From NCBI RefSeq assembly GCF_001907195.1, contig NZ_LVWA01000003.1:1-64000 (forward strand): DNA of 64,000 bases, written 5' to 3'. The notes below the pieces were generated by a model. It was not told the DNA's origin and ran no database searches. It worked only from the letters and a program-made list of their open reading frames with translations. Both the position numbers and the translations under genes were made by a program. Below are positions 9,714 through 17,576 of the stretch, piece by piece (positions within the stretch are counted from its first letter, which is position 1; each line of letters begins with the position of its first letter). The DNA comes from Pontibacter flavimaris (GTDB lineage: Bacteria > Bacteroidota > Bacteroidia > Cytophagales > Hymenobacteraceae).

Positions 9714-10316
9714 GTGGATAAAATTCAGTTAGAGATACTCGGCCTTTCCTCCAGCCAGTCGCAGACGGGATCGTTTGCATTGGTTTTGGGAGAGAAAGAG
9801 GGAAACAGACGGCTGCCGATCATCATTGGCATGTTTGAGGCGCAGTCCATCGCCATCCAGATAGAGAAGATAAACCCCAACCGCCCGCTCACGCACGATT
9901 TATTCAAGTCGTTTGCCGAGGAGCTGGACGTGCGCGTAACGGAGATCATGATCTCGGACCTGAAGGAAGGGGTGTTTTACTCGAAGATCGTGTGCTCCAA
10001 CGGCACCAAGGAGTTTGAGCTCGACGCCCGCCCTTCTGACGCCATTGCCATCGGCCTGCGCTTCGGCGTGCCGATCTACACGGTGGAGAGTGTGCTCTCG
10101 GAGGCCGGCATCATCCTGAGCGACCTGGAAGAGGAGGAGGAGGAAAGCGAGGAAATGACTGTCAAAAGCACTTCTACCGCCGGTTCCGGAACCACCAAGG
10201 AGTCGCTGAGCCAAACCTCTGTGGATGAGTTGAACAAGATGCTGAACGACGCGCTTGAGAAAGAGGATTACGAAAAGGCAGCTAAAATACGAGACGAGCT
10301 GAATAAACGTAACTGA
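9714..10316 (+). CDS. Bifunctional nuclease family (DUF151) protein with UVR motif
   Basis: 200 residues, start codon GTG at 9714. Residues 1-135 are the DUF151/BFN fold (GLSSSQSQTGSFALVLGEKE, IIIGMFEAQSIA, DARPSDAIAIGLRFGVPIY). Then comes an acidic linker (EEEEEESEE, about 139-147). The last 35 residues form a UvrB/UvrC-type UVR helical hairpin (ALEKEDYEKAAKIRDEL). BFN members have reported nuclease activity on DNA and RNA; UVR motifs mediate protein contact. It is placed as the third gene of the etf unit, with no obvious functional link to electron transfer. Confidence 0.85.
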   Translation: MDKIQLEILGLSSSQSQTGSFALVLGEKEGNRRLPIIIGMFEAQSIAIQIEKINPNRPLTHDLFKSFAEELDVRVTEIMISDLKEGVFYSKIVCSNGTKEFELDARPSDAIAIGLRFGVPIYTVESVLSEAGIILSDLEEEEEESEEMTVKSTSTAGSGTTKESLSQTSVDELNKMLNDALEKEDYEKAAKIRDELNKRN

Positions 10317-10339
10317 TTTACCTGAAGTATAAGAATCGG

Positions 10340-10373
10340 AAGGTTCGGTGCCTGGTGGTGCCGAACCTTTTTG
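10340..10373 (+). terminator. Rho-independent terminator of the etf operon
   Basis: 9-bp stem AAGGTTCGG (10340-10348) with CCGAACCTT (10361-10369), followed by TTTTTG. The T-tract doubles as the -33 TTTG of the nupC promoter. Confidence 0.85.
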
Positions 10374-10400
10374 TTTTATAAGATATTCGGCTTAATTTTG
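10370..10400 (+). promoter_or_regulatory. Bacteroidota-type promoter of nupC
   Basis: TTTG (10370-10373), 19 bases, then TAATTTTG (10393-10400). This matches the TTTG-N19-TAnnTTTG consensus exactly. A start site near 10405 gives a leader of about 25 bases before the ATG at 10429. The -33 element is the end of the upstream terminator's T-tract. Confidence 0.8.
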
Positions 10401-10428
10401 CCCGATTTTCTCTTTCAACCAAGTATAA

Positions 10429-11730
10429 ATGTTCGATATTCTTAGGGGTGCCGGCGGCCTGTTGGTACTAGTAGGCATAGCTGTTCTTTTCTCAAAAAAC
10501 AGGAAAGCCATTAACTGGAGGCTGGTAGGCTTTGGGCTCTTACTCCAGATACTTTTTGGTGTGCTGGTAACGCAGGTGCCCCTTGTTGCAGACGCCTTTG
10601 CTTTTGTCAGCAAGCTTTTCGTAAAGCTGCTCAGCTTCTCGCAGGCCGGTTCCGAGTTCCTGTTCGGAAACCTGGCCAACCCGGCCGAAAACGGCGGCCT
10701 CGGCTTTATCTTCGCCTTCTCGGTGCTACCCACCATTATTTTCTTTTCTACCGTATCGGCTGGTCTATACTACCTGGGCGTGCTCCAGAAGATCGTATTC
10801 GGCATTGCCTGGATCATGTCGAAGGGTATGCGCCTGTCAGGTGCCGAGAGCTTGTCTGCGGCGGGTAATATCTTTCTGGGCCAGACGGAGGCGCCGCTGC
10901 TGGTGCGCCCGTTCATCAGCCGCATGACGCGCTCCGAGCTGATGTGTTTGATGACCGGCGGCATGGCTACACTGGCTGGTGGTGTGCTGGCGGCCTACGT
11001 GGCTTTTCTGGGCGGTAGCGACCCGGCACAGCAGGCTGTTTTTGCGGCCCACCTGCTCACGGCCTCTGTCATGAACGCCCCGGCCGGTATCGTGCTGGCC
11101 AAGATCCTGGTGCCGGAAACGGAGCCGGAGAAGATCAACACGCAGCTGGAGGTGAACGAGGAGCAACTGGGGGTGAACCTGGTGGATGCCCTGAGCCGCG
11201 GCGCGGCGGATGGCCTTCGGCTGGCCGCCAACGTGGGCGGTATGCTGCTTGCCTTTATCGCAGTTATTGCTCTCCTGAACTATATCCTGATGAAGATTGG
11301 GGGCGTAACCGGCCTGAACGAGTTTGTCGTGTCCTCCACCAACGGCCAGTTCAACGGCTTCTCCTTTCAGTACATCCTGGGGCAGATCTTCCGGATTTTC
11401 GCCTTTATTATGGGCGTTCCCTGGCAGGATACCCTGCAGGTGGGCAGCCTTTTAGGGCAGAAAACTGCCATTAATGAGTTTGTAGCCTACCTGGACCTGG
11501 CCAACATGAAGGCAGCCGGCTCCCTGAGCGACAAAGCGCTGGTGATGTCCACCTATGCACTGGCTGGTTTCTCCAATTTCAGCTCCATCGCCATCCAGAT
11601 CGGAGGCATTGGAAGTATGGCCCCGAACCAGCAGGGCAACCTGTCGAAGCTGGGCTTCCTGGCCTTACTGGGTGCCTCGCTGGCCTGTATGATGACGGCG
11701 ACTGTGGCAGGCATGCTGTATGTGCTTTAA
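10429..11730 (+). CDS. nupC: NupC-type concentrative nucleoside transporter
   Basis: 433-residue inner-membrane protein of the CNT family, importing nucleosides with H+ or Na+. Many hydrophobic segments alternate with short loops. The family signature GQTEAPLLVRPF sits near 150-161, and the second conserved site QKTAINEFVAY near 343-353. Both are nucleoside/cation-binding regions. Single gene with its own promoter and terminator. The substrate range within nucleosides cannot be read from sequence. Confidence 0.92.
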   Translation: MFDILRGAGGLLVLVGIAVLFSKNRKAINWRLVGFGLLLQILFGVLVTQVPLVADAFAFVSKLFVKLLSFSQAGSEFLFGNLANPAENGGLGFIFAFSVLPTIIFFSTVSAGLYYLGVLQKIVFGIAWIMSKGMRLSGAESLSAAGNIFLGQTEAPLLVRPFISRMTRSELMCLMTGGMATLAGGVLAAYVAFLGGSDPAQQAVFAAHLLTASVMNAPAGIVLAKILVPETEPEKINTQLEVNEEQLGVNLVDALSRGAADGLRLAANVGGMLLAFIAVIALLNYILMKIGGVTGLNEFVVSSTNGQFNGFSFQYILGQIFRIFAFIMGVPWQDTLQVGSLLGQKTAINEFVAYLDLANMKAAGSLSDKALVMSTYALAGFSNFSSIAIQIGGIGSMAPNQQGNLSKLGFLALLGASLACMMTATVAGMLYVL

Positions 11731-11758
11731 GGGCGAAACAAAGTATAAATAGAAGTAT

Positions 11759-11814
11759 AAAGTATAAAAAAGGGCCTCCTGCACTTACCGGCAGGAGGCC
11801 CTTTTTTATACTTT
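11759..11814 (+). terminator. Terminator of nupC with inverted AAGTATA arms
   Basis: Perfect 24-base arms: 11759-11782 and 11791-11814, 8-base loop. The GC core (AGGGCCTCCTGC) is extended outwards by AAAGTATAAAAA, which pairs with TTTTTATACTTT. The terminator is thus built from one AAGTATA word and one TATACTT word. Confidence 0.92.
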
Positions 11815-11874
11815 AGAACCCAAGTTGCGATGTTTGCGGAAGTACAAACTTATACCTGGCCCTAGGCTTTTCCC

Positions 11875-12275
11875 TATGGCGCAAGTCTTCGGACTTGTGT
11901 TCTATTATGGCATCGGGTTTTCAACCCGACTGGCTTGAAAAGCCATACTTTAGTTGGCTATACTTTTATACTTCAGCTATACCTTATACTTTAATCATAC
12001 TTATACCTCTCTTAGCCGCTGCTTCCAGCAACTTTAAACAAGCTATACTTATTAGATGCCGTTCATCCTCCAGACTTACAAACCTACTGTTTCATTTCTA
12101 GCTTCGGCTCCCTCTAGCCCGGGAGGGCTCCCCGAAATCCTCCGGGGTAAACTCTTTCCCGCATCGCGCTGTGTTCCCTCCTGCGCCAGGGCGCTGCCAC
12201 TAACGTGGCACCGGATCTCACAAGGCGCTCAACGGAAAGACTGGGATCAGTTCGATAGCCACTGCTATACAACAG
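11875..12275 (+). repeat. Composite dispersed repeat, copy B
   Basis: Shares ordered segments with copies A and C: a GCGCAAGTC/GACTTGTGT hairpin (about 11880-11900), a CCGACTGGCTTGAAAAGCC word, several TATACTT words, CCTCCAGACTTAC (about 12068), GGCTCCCTCTAGCCCGGGAGG, GCATCGCGCTG, and the closing GATCAGTTCGATAGCCACTG (about 12246-12265). No plausible gene. Confidence 0.72.
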
Positions 12276-12430
12276 GTACCGAGCTCCCTCCCCTGTTTTT
12301 AGGGGAGGGTTGGGGTGGGGTGAAATGGAGCCAAGGACTTGGGACTGGTTCGATAGCCTAAGCATTAGCGATGCTATAAGTATAAGTATAAGTATAAGTA
12401 GCTTTTATACTTTGTACTTACTTCGCTGTG
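12276..12430. repeat. CCCTCCCC/GGGGAGGG hairpin repeat and TATAAG tandem array
   Basis: 12290-12325 is another member of the CCCTCC...GGGAGGG...GGGGTGGGG family. 12375-12398 is four exact TATAAG units (period 6), the same word as AAGTAT but with a different period from the array at 7060. No gene is seen. Confidence 0.75.
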
Positions 12431-13210
12431 TTACGGAGTCTTTTGCCGTTCTTCTTCCTCCTCCACTTTCTTGGCGTCGCGCATCAGGCGGTTGGCAAAG
12501 ATAAACTCGTTCAGCTCCGGCACGTCAGAATCCAGGATGTTATTGCTGGTCCCTTCCCACAGCTTTTTGCCTTCGTAGAGGAACATGATGTTATCACCGA
12601 TCTCAATCACGGAGTTCATGTCGTGGGTTACCACGATGGTGGTGATGTTATACTCCTCGGTGATCTCCTTTATCAGCCTGTCGATCTTCAGGGCCGTGAG
12701 CGGGTCGAGGCCGGAGTTGGGCTCGTCGCAAAAGAGGTAAGTACAGTTCGGGGCGATGGCGCGGGCGATGCCCACGCGCTTTTTCATGCCGCCGCTTAGC
12801 TCCGCCGGCATCTTCTTGTTCGTCCCTTCCAGGCCCACCCGCTGCAGGCAGAAGTTCACGCGGTCCATGCGTTCCTGCCGGCTCATATCGGTCAGCATCA
12901 TCAGCGGGAATTCCACGTTCTCCTCCACGTTCATCGAGTCGAAAAGGGCCGACCCCTGGAACAGCATCCCGATCTTGCGCCGGATTTCCTGCCGGATGTC
13001 CAGCTTGTTGTTCGTAAAGTAGGTGCCATCGAAGGTCACACTCCCCAGGTCCGGTTTGATCAGCCCCACAATGCACTTGAGCAGCACGCTCTTGCCGGTG
13101 CCGCTGGCGCCCAGCAGCAGGTTGGTCTTGCCAGTCTGGAACACGCCGCTAATGCCGTCCAGCACCACTTTGCCGTTAAAGCTCTTATGTATGTTATGTA
13201 TCTCAATCAT
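12431..13210 (-). CDS. mlaF: Mla-type ABC transporter ATP-binding protein
   Basis: 259-residue ABC ATPase. Walker A GASGTGKSVLLK (about 33-44), signature LSGGMKKRVGIARA (about 138-151), Walker B YLFCDEPNSGLDP and a VVTHD switch. The SGLDP/MKKR form is typical of the MlaF/Mkl branch that drives lipid transport between the membranes. Its permease partner is immediately upstream (13280), with a 69-base gap. No MCE (MlaD-like) gene lies in the window, so the periplasmic component must be elsewhere. The symbol is by homology only. Confidence 0.85.
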   Translation of the reverse strand: MIEIHNIHKSFNGKVVLDGISGVFQTGKTNLLLGASGTGKSVLLKCIVGLIKPDLGSVTFDGTYFTNNKLDIRQEIRRKIGMLFQGSALFDSMNVEENVEFPLMMLTDMSRQERMDRVNFCLQRVGLEGTNKKMPAELSGGMKKRVGIARAIAPNCTYLFCDEPNSGLDPLTALKIDRLIKEITEEYNITTIVVTHDMNSVIEIGDNIMFLYEGKKLWEGTSNNILDSDVPELNEFIFANRLMRDAKKVEEEEERQKTP

Positions 13211-13279
13211 GCAGGGAAAACCGTAAGCGTGAAAATCGGGGTTGCCGGGTTGCAGGCGCTCCTGTAAAGTATAAACGAA

Positions 13280-14011
13280 TCAAAGCAGCATTTGGGCACT
13301 TACAAAGTCGGCTATCAGCACGGCAATAACGCTGTGGGTAACGGCGGCGGTGCCAGCCGCGCCAACCTCCAGGGCTCCACCGGAAGTATAATATCCTTTG
13401 TAAGAGGAGATGGAGGAGATCAGGAAGGCGAAGATAAAGGACTTGATCAGGGCAAACACCACGTTGTAAGGTATGAAATCGATGCGCAGCCCGGAGATGT
13501 ACTCCTGCGCGGTGAGCTGGCCGGTTACAGTGCCGGCAATATAGCCGCCCATCAGGCCCAGGAACATGGCAATGATCACCAGCATCGGGAAAACAAGCAG
13601 GGCAGCCAGGATCTTGGGCAGCACCAGGTAGGAGGTGGAGTTGATGCCCATCACCTCCAGCGCATCCACCTGCTCGGTTATCTTCATGGTGCCAAGTCCG
13701 CCCGCTATGCTGGAGCCCACCTTGCCGGCCAGCACGATAGAGGTAATGGTGGGGGCCAGTTCCAAGATCACCATCTCGCGTACGATGAAGCCGATGGTGG
13801 AGCGTGGGATCAGCGCGTTTACCATGTTGTAGGACACCTGCACCGTAGACACCGCGCCTATGAACGTGGACACCAGGGCCACAATGAAAATGGAGTTGAT
13901 TCCGATTAGTATTGCTTCATCTATGGTGCGTTTAAAAATGATCTTCAGCGGCTCTCCCCGGGTGACGAGGCTTTTCAGGAACAGAAGGTACTTTCCGAAA
14001 TTCTGCAACAT
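13280..14011 (-). CDS. mlaE: MlaE-family ABC transporter permease
   Basis: 243 residues, about five to six membrane segments, matching the MlaE/DUF140 permease family of phospholipid or lipid transporters. Recognisable family stretches are ELAPTITSIVLAGKVGSSIA (about 103-122) and TEQVDALEVMGINS (about 131-144). First gene of the pair with the ATPase at 12431. A -7 promoter element lies about 50 bases upstream. Confidence 0.88.
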   Translation of the reverse strand: MLQNFGKYLLFLKSLVTRGEPLKIIFKRTIDEAILIGINSIFIVALVSTFIGAVSTVQVSYNMVNALIPRSTIGFIVREMVILELAPTITSIVLAGKVGSSIAGGLGTMKITEQVDALEVMGINSTSYLVLPKILAALLVFPMLVIIAMFLGLMGGYIAGTVTGQLTAQEYISGLRIDFIPYNVVFALIKSFIFAFLISSISSYKGYYTSGGALEVGAAGTAAVTHSVIAVLIADFVSAQMLL

Positions 14012-14059
14012 TTTGCGGTGCTCAGGGTTTGAAAACTGGGTAATTGATAGGTTCTAAGG

Positions 14060-14067
14060 CAAAAATA
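14060..14067 (-). promoter_or_regulatory. Bacteroidota -7 element for the mlaE-mlaF pair
   Basis: Minus-strand TATTTTTG, exact TAnnTTTG, 49 bases before the mlaE start codon. No -33 TTTG at the right distance. Confidence 0.4.
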
Positions 14068-14123
14068 CTGTTAAATACCTATATTACGGATAAAATCGGA
14101 AAACATACAAAACGGAGTAGCGC

Positions 14124-14831
14124 ATGCAGCGATATATTTTGGTAACAGGGGGAACAAAAGGCATCGGGAGAGCCATTATTGAGCAATTTGCCAAGGAAGG
14201 CTTTCATATCATCACCTGTTCCCGAACTGAAAAGGAGCTTCGGAAACTGAAGCTGGAGATAGAGCAGAACTATACGTTCTCGAAGGTTTTTTACCAGGAG
14301 GCCGACCTGAGCGACCGCGACTCCATGAAGCGTTTTATTAAGTATGTGCAGGGCCTGAAGGTGCAAATAGACGTGCTGGTGAACAACAGCGGCCTTTTTA
14401 TACCCGGCAAAATAACCGAGGAGGACGATGAGGCACTGCCGTTCATGATCAACACCAACCTCTACAGTGCCTATTACATCACCAAGGCATTCGTGCAGGG
14501 AATGATCTCGCGCCGGGCAGGCCACATTTTTAATATGTGCTCCACGGCAAGTATCATGGCCTACACCAACGGCGGAGCTTACAGCATCTCCAAATTCGCG
14601 ATGTACGGCATGAGCAAGGTGCTGCGCGAGGAGTTGAAAGAGCACCATGTGCGCGTTACCTCCATCATCCCGGGGGCCACGCTAACCGCCAGCTGGGAGG
14701 GCGTGGACCTGCCACCTGAGCGCTTCGTGAAGGCGGAGGATGTGGCGATGGCCGTATGGGGCGCCTATACGTTATCGGAAAATAGCGTGGTGGAAGAGCT
14801 GATCATTCGTCCACAGCTGGGAGACTTGTGA
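14124..14831 (+). CDS. Short-chain dehydrogenase/reductase
   Basis: 235-residue classical SDR, an NAD(P)-dependent oxidoreductase. Cofactor motif GGTKGIGRAI (about 9-18), NNSG (about 90-93) and catalytic YSISK (about 152-156), with the active-site Ser near STAS. The HIITCSRTEKEL segment, with Arg after the second strand, suggests NADP preference. The substrate is unknown. A second SDR with a different N-terminus follows at 15014; they are only distantly similar, so a recent tandem duplication is unlikely. Confidence 0.88.
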   Translation: MQRYILVTGGTKGIGRAIIEQFAKEGFHIITCSRTEKELRKLKLEIEQNYTFSKVFYQEADLSDRDSMKRFIKYVQGLKVQIDVLVNNSGLFIPGKITEEDDEALPFMINTNLYSAYYITKAFVQGMISRRAGHIFNMCSTASIMAYTNGGAYSISKFAMYGMSKVLREELKEHHVRVTSIIPGATLTASWEGVDLPPERFVKAEDVAMAVWGAYTLSENSVVEELIIRPQLGDL

Positions 14832-15013
14832 GTTAGAGATTTAGAGAGTTTGGGAGTTAGAGAATTTTGAATGATTGAGTGAATCATAAAGTATAAAGCG
14901 TTGAAGTATGGAAGAGGAATTCTATAAAGACCTGTTTTATACTTTTCCAACTTATCACTTCCTTCATTCACTCAATCACTCATGCACGCATTCAAAATCA
15001 AACCTATAAAACT
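14832..15013 (+). repeat. Spacer with stop-codon-proximal GTTAGAGA words and an inverted repeat
   Basis: Directly after the TGA the sequence reads as degenerate GTTAGAG/GTTTGGGAG words (14830-14862). An inverted repeat follows: 14864-14884 pairs with 14965-14998, where the right arm equals the left complement plus a 12-base insertion. AAGTATA words lie in the loop. The right arm ends about 15 bases before the next start codon. Confidence 0.7.
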
Positions 15014-15721
15014 ATGAACTTAGAGGGAAAAGTAGCGGTGGTGACCGGCGTTAGCAAAGGTATTGGCCTGGCTACCGTTATGGCGCTGCTGGAGAAAGGC
15101 GCCATCGTGGTGGGTTGGGGACGTACCGCCCCGGACCTGCAGCACGGGAACTTCCATTTCTTTGAGTGCGATGTGCGCTATAGCGAGTCGGTGCAAAATG
15201 CGTTTGACCAGACCATTGCGCGCGTGGGTACGCATGTACAGGTACTGATCAATAATGCCGGCCTGGGCCTGTCCGGTTTGTTTGAGGACATGAGCCTGGA
15301 CGACTGGCACCTGATGTTCGAGACGAACGTGAATGGTATTTTCTACTGCACGCGGCTGGTGTTGCCGGGCATGAAGGAGCTGGAGGAAGGCCACATCATC
15401 AACATATCTTCCATAGCCGGCACCACAGGCATAGAGCAGATGGCGGGCTACTGCGGTACCAAGCACGCCGTACGCGGCATTTCGCATGCGCTCTACAAGG
15501 AAGTGCGCAACGATGGTGTGAAGGTGACCTGCATTTACCCGGGCTCAGTGCAGACCAACTTTTTCGACAACATAGACAGCGTGACAGTGAATGAGAACAT
15601 GATGCGCCCGGAGGATATTGCCTCTACCATTATGCACGCGCTCGAATCGCACCCGAACTACCACCACGTCGATATTGAAGTACGCCCGCTCATGCCGAAA
15701 GGAAAACAACGGAAGGGGTAA
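15014..15721 (+). CDS. Short-chain dehydrogenase/reductase
   Basis: 235-residue classical SDR. Cofactor loop TGVSKGIGLAT (about 11-21), NNAG (about 81-84), catalytic Ser in ISSIAG and YCGTK (about 147-151). The C-terminus is basic (MPKGKQRKG). The substrate is not identifiable; YdfG/serine-dehydrogenase-like SDRs have this length. It lies upstream of gldA by 114 bases of repeat-like spacer. Confidence 0.88.
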   Translation: MNLEGKVAVVTGVSKGIGLATVMALLEKGAIVVGWGRTAPDLQHGNFHFFECDVRYSESVQNAFDQTIARVGTHVQVLINNAGLGLSGLFEDMSLDDWHLMFETNVNGIFYCTRLVLPGMKELEEGHIINISSIAGTTGIEQMAGYCGTKHAVRGISHALYKEVRNDGVKVTCIYPGSVQTNFFDNIDSVTVNENMMRPEDIASTIMHALESHPNYHHVDIEVRPLMPKGKQRKG

Positions 15722-15835
15722 AGAAGTAATGCATGCGCTTGCTGTTCGCAATTCGTTGTGCGTTATTTGCTATGCGTTTAGGAGTTTTAACGACTTTCTA
15801 ACTCCTAAACCTTCTAACTTTCTAACTCTCAAGCT
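15722..15835 (+). repeat. Repeat-like spacer with TTTAGGAGTT inverted repeat
   Basis: Arms GTTTAGGAGTT (15776-15786) and AACTCCTAAAC (15800-15810), perfect 11 bp, followed by iterated TTCTAAC words up to the gldA start. Same style as the other operon spacers in the window. Confidence 0.7.
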
Positions 15836-16753
15836 TTGTCAGTTGAAGTAAAGAACCTTACGAAAATATACGGTGCCCAACGGGCGGTGGATGATATTTC
15901 CTTCACGGTGGAGCAGGGGCAGATTCTGGGTTTTCTGGGTCCGAACGGGGCCGGCAAGTCCACGACCATGAAAATTGCCACCTGCTACCTGCCTCCTTCT
16001 GCCGGAACGGTGGTGGTGGCCGGCCACGATGTGGTACAAGACCCGATCGCCGTGCGCCGCAACGTGGGCTACCTGCCCGAGCACAACCCGTTGTACCTGG
16101 ATATGTATGTGCACGAGTACCTGGCTTTTGTAGCTGCCATATATGGCCTGAAGGGAAAGTATGGAAAAGCGCGTGTGCAGGAGATGGTGGAGCTGTGCGG
16201 GCTTACGCTGGAGCAGGGCAAGAAGATTGGCGCTTTATCCAAAGGCTACCGCCAACGGGTGGGGCTGGCGCAGGCGCTGGTGCACGACCCGCAGGTGCTG
16301 ATACTGGATGAGCCCACCACCGGCCTCGATCCGAACCAGATCGTGGAGATACGCGCCCTTATCCGGCAGATCGGGCAGAACAAAACTGTTATTTTCTCCA
16401 CTCACATCATGCAGGAAGTAACCGCCATCTGCGACCGCGTGGTGATCATCAATAGGGGGAAGCTCGTTGCCAACAACGACGTGGCCAGCCTCCAGGCTGC
16501 CGGCAAAAATGAGAAACTGACGCTGGTGGAGTTTGAGGCACCGGTGGAGGAGGAGACGCTGCAAAGTATACCCGGCGTGGAGCGCGTGGAGCTGGTGCAA
16601 AACCATACGTACCGCATTACCTCCAGCAAAGAAGCCGACGTGCGCTCCAACGTGTTCCGGCTGGCCGCTGAGCGCAACTGGCCGCTGGTGGGGCTACGGC
16701 AGGAGGAAAGCTCCCTGGAGCAGATTTTCCAGCAACTCACAAAGAATGAATAG
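15836..16753 (+). CDS. gldA: Gliding-motility ABC transporter ATP-binding protein GldA
   Basis: 305 residues, start TTG at 15836 (the frame opens SVEVKNLTKIYG, the expected N-terminus). Walker A GPNGAGKSTTMK (about 38-49), signature LSKGYRQRVGLAQA, Walker B VLILDEPTTGLDP, switch STHIM. The C-terminal 80 residues are the usual regulatory extension. With GldF and GldG it forms the ABC transporter required for gliding in Flavobacterium johnsoniae. The gene order gldA-gldF-gldG here supports the call over other drug-type exporters. Confidence 0.9.
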   Translation: MSVEVKNLTKIYGAQRAVDDISFTVEQGQILGFLGPNGAGKSTTMKIATCYLPPSAGTVVVAGHDVVQDPIAVRRNVGYLPEHNPLYLDMYVHEYLAFVAAIYGLKGKYGKARVQEMVELCGLTLEQGKKIGALSKGYRQRVGLAQALVHDPQVLILDEPTTGLDPNQIVEIRALIRQIGQNKTVIFSTHIMQEVTAICDRVVIINRGKLVANNDVASLQAAGKNEKLTLVEFEAPVEEETLQSIPGVERVELVQNHTYRITSSKEADVRSNVFRLAAERNWPLVGLRQEESSLEQIFQQLTKNE

Positions 16754-16847
16754 TTTGTAATGAATAATCAAGAATGACTAATGAATAATGGTACTAACGC
16801 AATCGCTTGTTAATCATTATTCATCAGTCATTACTCATTAGCAAAAG
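16754..16847 (+). repeat. Stop-to-start inverted repeat between gldA and gldF (AATGAATAAT family)
   Basis: The whole spacer is an inverted repeat. 16773-16790 pairs with 16815-16832 at 17 of 18 positions, and the outer TAATGAATAAT words also pair. The left arm (16759-16789) is the same as 43690-43720, in the pseB-pseC spacer, over 31 bases with one mismatch, so it is a dispersed element. It lies within an operon and has no T-tract. Confidence 0.85.
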
Positions 16848-17576
16848 ATGCTCGCAATCTTAAAAAAAGAATTTAACGGCTTCCTCAACTCGCTTATCGC
16901 CTACATTGTGATAGCGGTGTTTCTGGTGGCCATAGGCATGTTCATGTGGGTGTTCCCGGAGAGCAGTGTGCTGGAGTATGGTTTTGCCGATATGCAGACG
17001 CTCTTTGCCATGGCACCCTTTGTATTCCTGTTCCTGATCCCGGCCATTACCATGCGCACCTTTGCCGAGGAGAAGCGGGAGGGTACCATCGAGCTGCTGC
17101 TCACCAAGCCCATCACCGACCTGCAGCTTATACTTGGCAAGTACTTCGCGGCGCTGCTGCTGGCCCTTTTTGCGCTGCTGCCCACGCTGCTCTACTATTA
17201 CTCGGTTTATACCTTGGGCAACCCCCAGGGCAACGTAGACTCCGCCGCCGTGGTAGGCTCCTACCTGGGTTTGATATTTCTGGCAGGCGTTTTTACGGCT
17301 ATCGGGGTGTTTGCCTCGTCCATTTCCGATAATCAGATCATCTCCTTCGTAATAGCCGTTTTCCTGAGCTACATCATCTACACCGGCTTTGATTTGATCG
17401 CCTCCATACCCGTGTGGGGCGGCTACAGCTACTTCATCAGCCAGCTAGGCATCTCCTACCACTACACCGCCATCAGCAAGGGCCTGGTCGATTCGCGGGA
17501 TGTGCTATACTTTCTCAGCGTGATCGCGATCATGATCTTGGCTACTAAACTCGTGTTGAGGAGCAGAAAATGGTAA
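16848..17576 (+). CDS. gldF: Gliding-motility ABC transporter permease GldF
   Basis: 242 residues with six clear membrane segments (about 13-36, 50-70, 100-124, 135-160, 165-185, 217-236). The EEKREGTIELLLTKPI motif after segment two is typical of ABC-2 permeases of this branch. It overlaps gldG by 7 bases, so the two are translationally coupled. Separated from gldA only by the inverted-repeat spacer. Confidence 0.92.
   Translation: MLAILKKEFNGFLNSLIAYIVIAVFLVAIGMFMWVFPESSVLEYGFADMQTLFAMAPFVFLFLIPAITMRTFAEEKREGTIELLLTKPITDLQLILGKYFAALLLALFALLPTLLYYYSVYTLGNPQGNVDSAAVVGSYLGLIFLAGVFTAIGVFASSISDNQIISFVIAVFLSYIIYTGFDLIASIPVWGGYSYFISQLGISYHYTAISKGLVDSRDVLYFLSVIAIMILATKLVLRSRKW

Noticed and set aside
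12056..12504. Open frames of 64-101 codons in the repeat block before mlaF
   Set aside because: Their sequence is explained by the dispersed repeats; no conservation pattern or start context.
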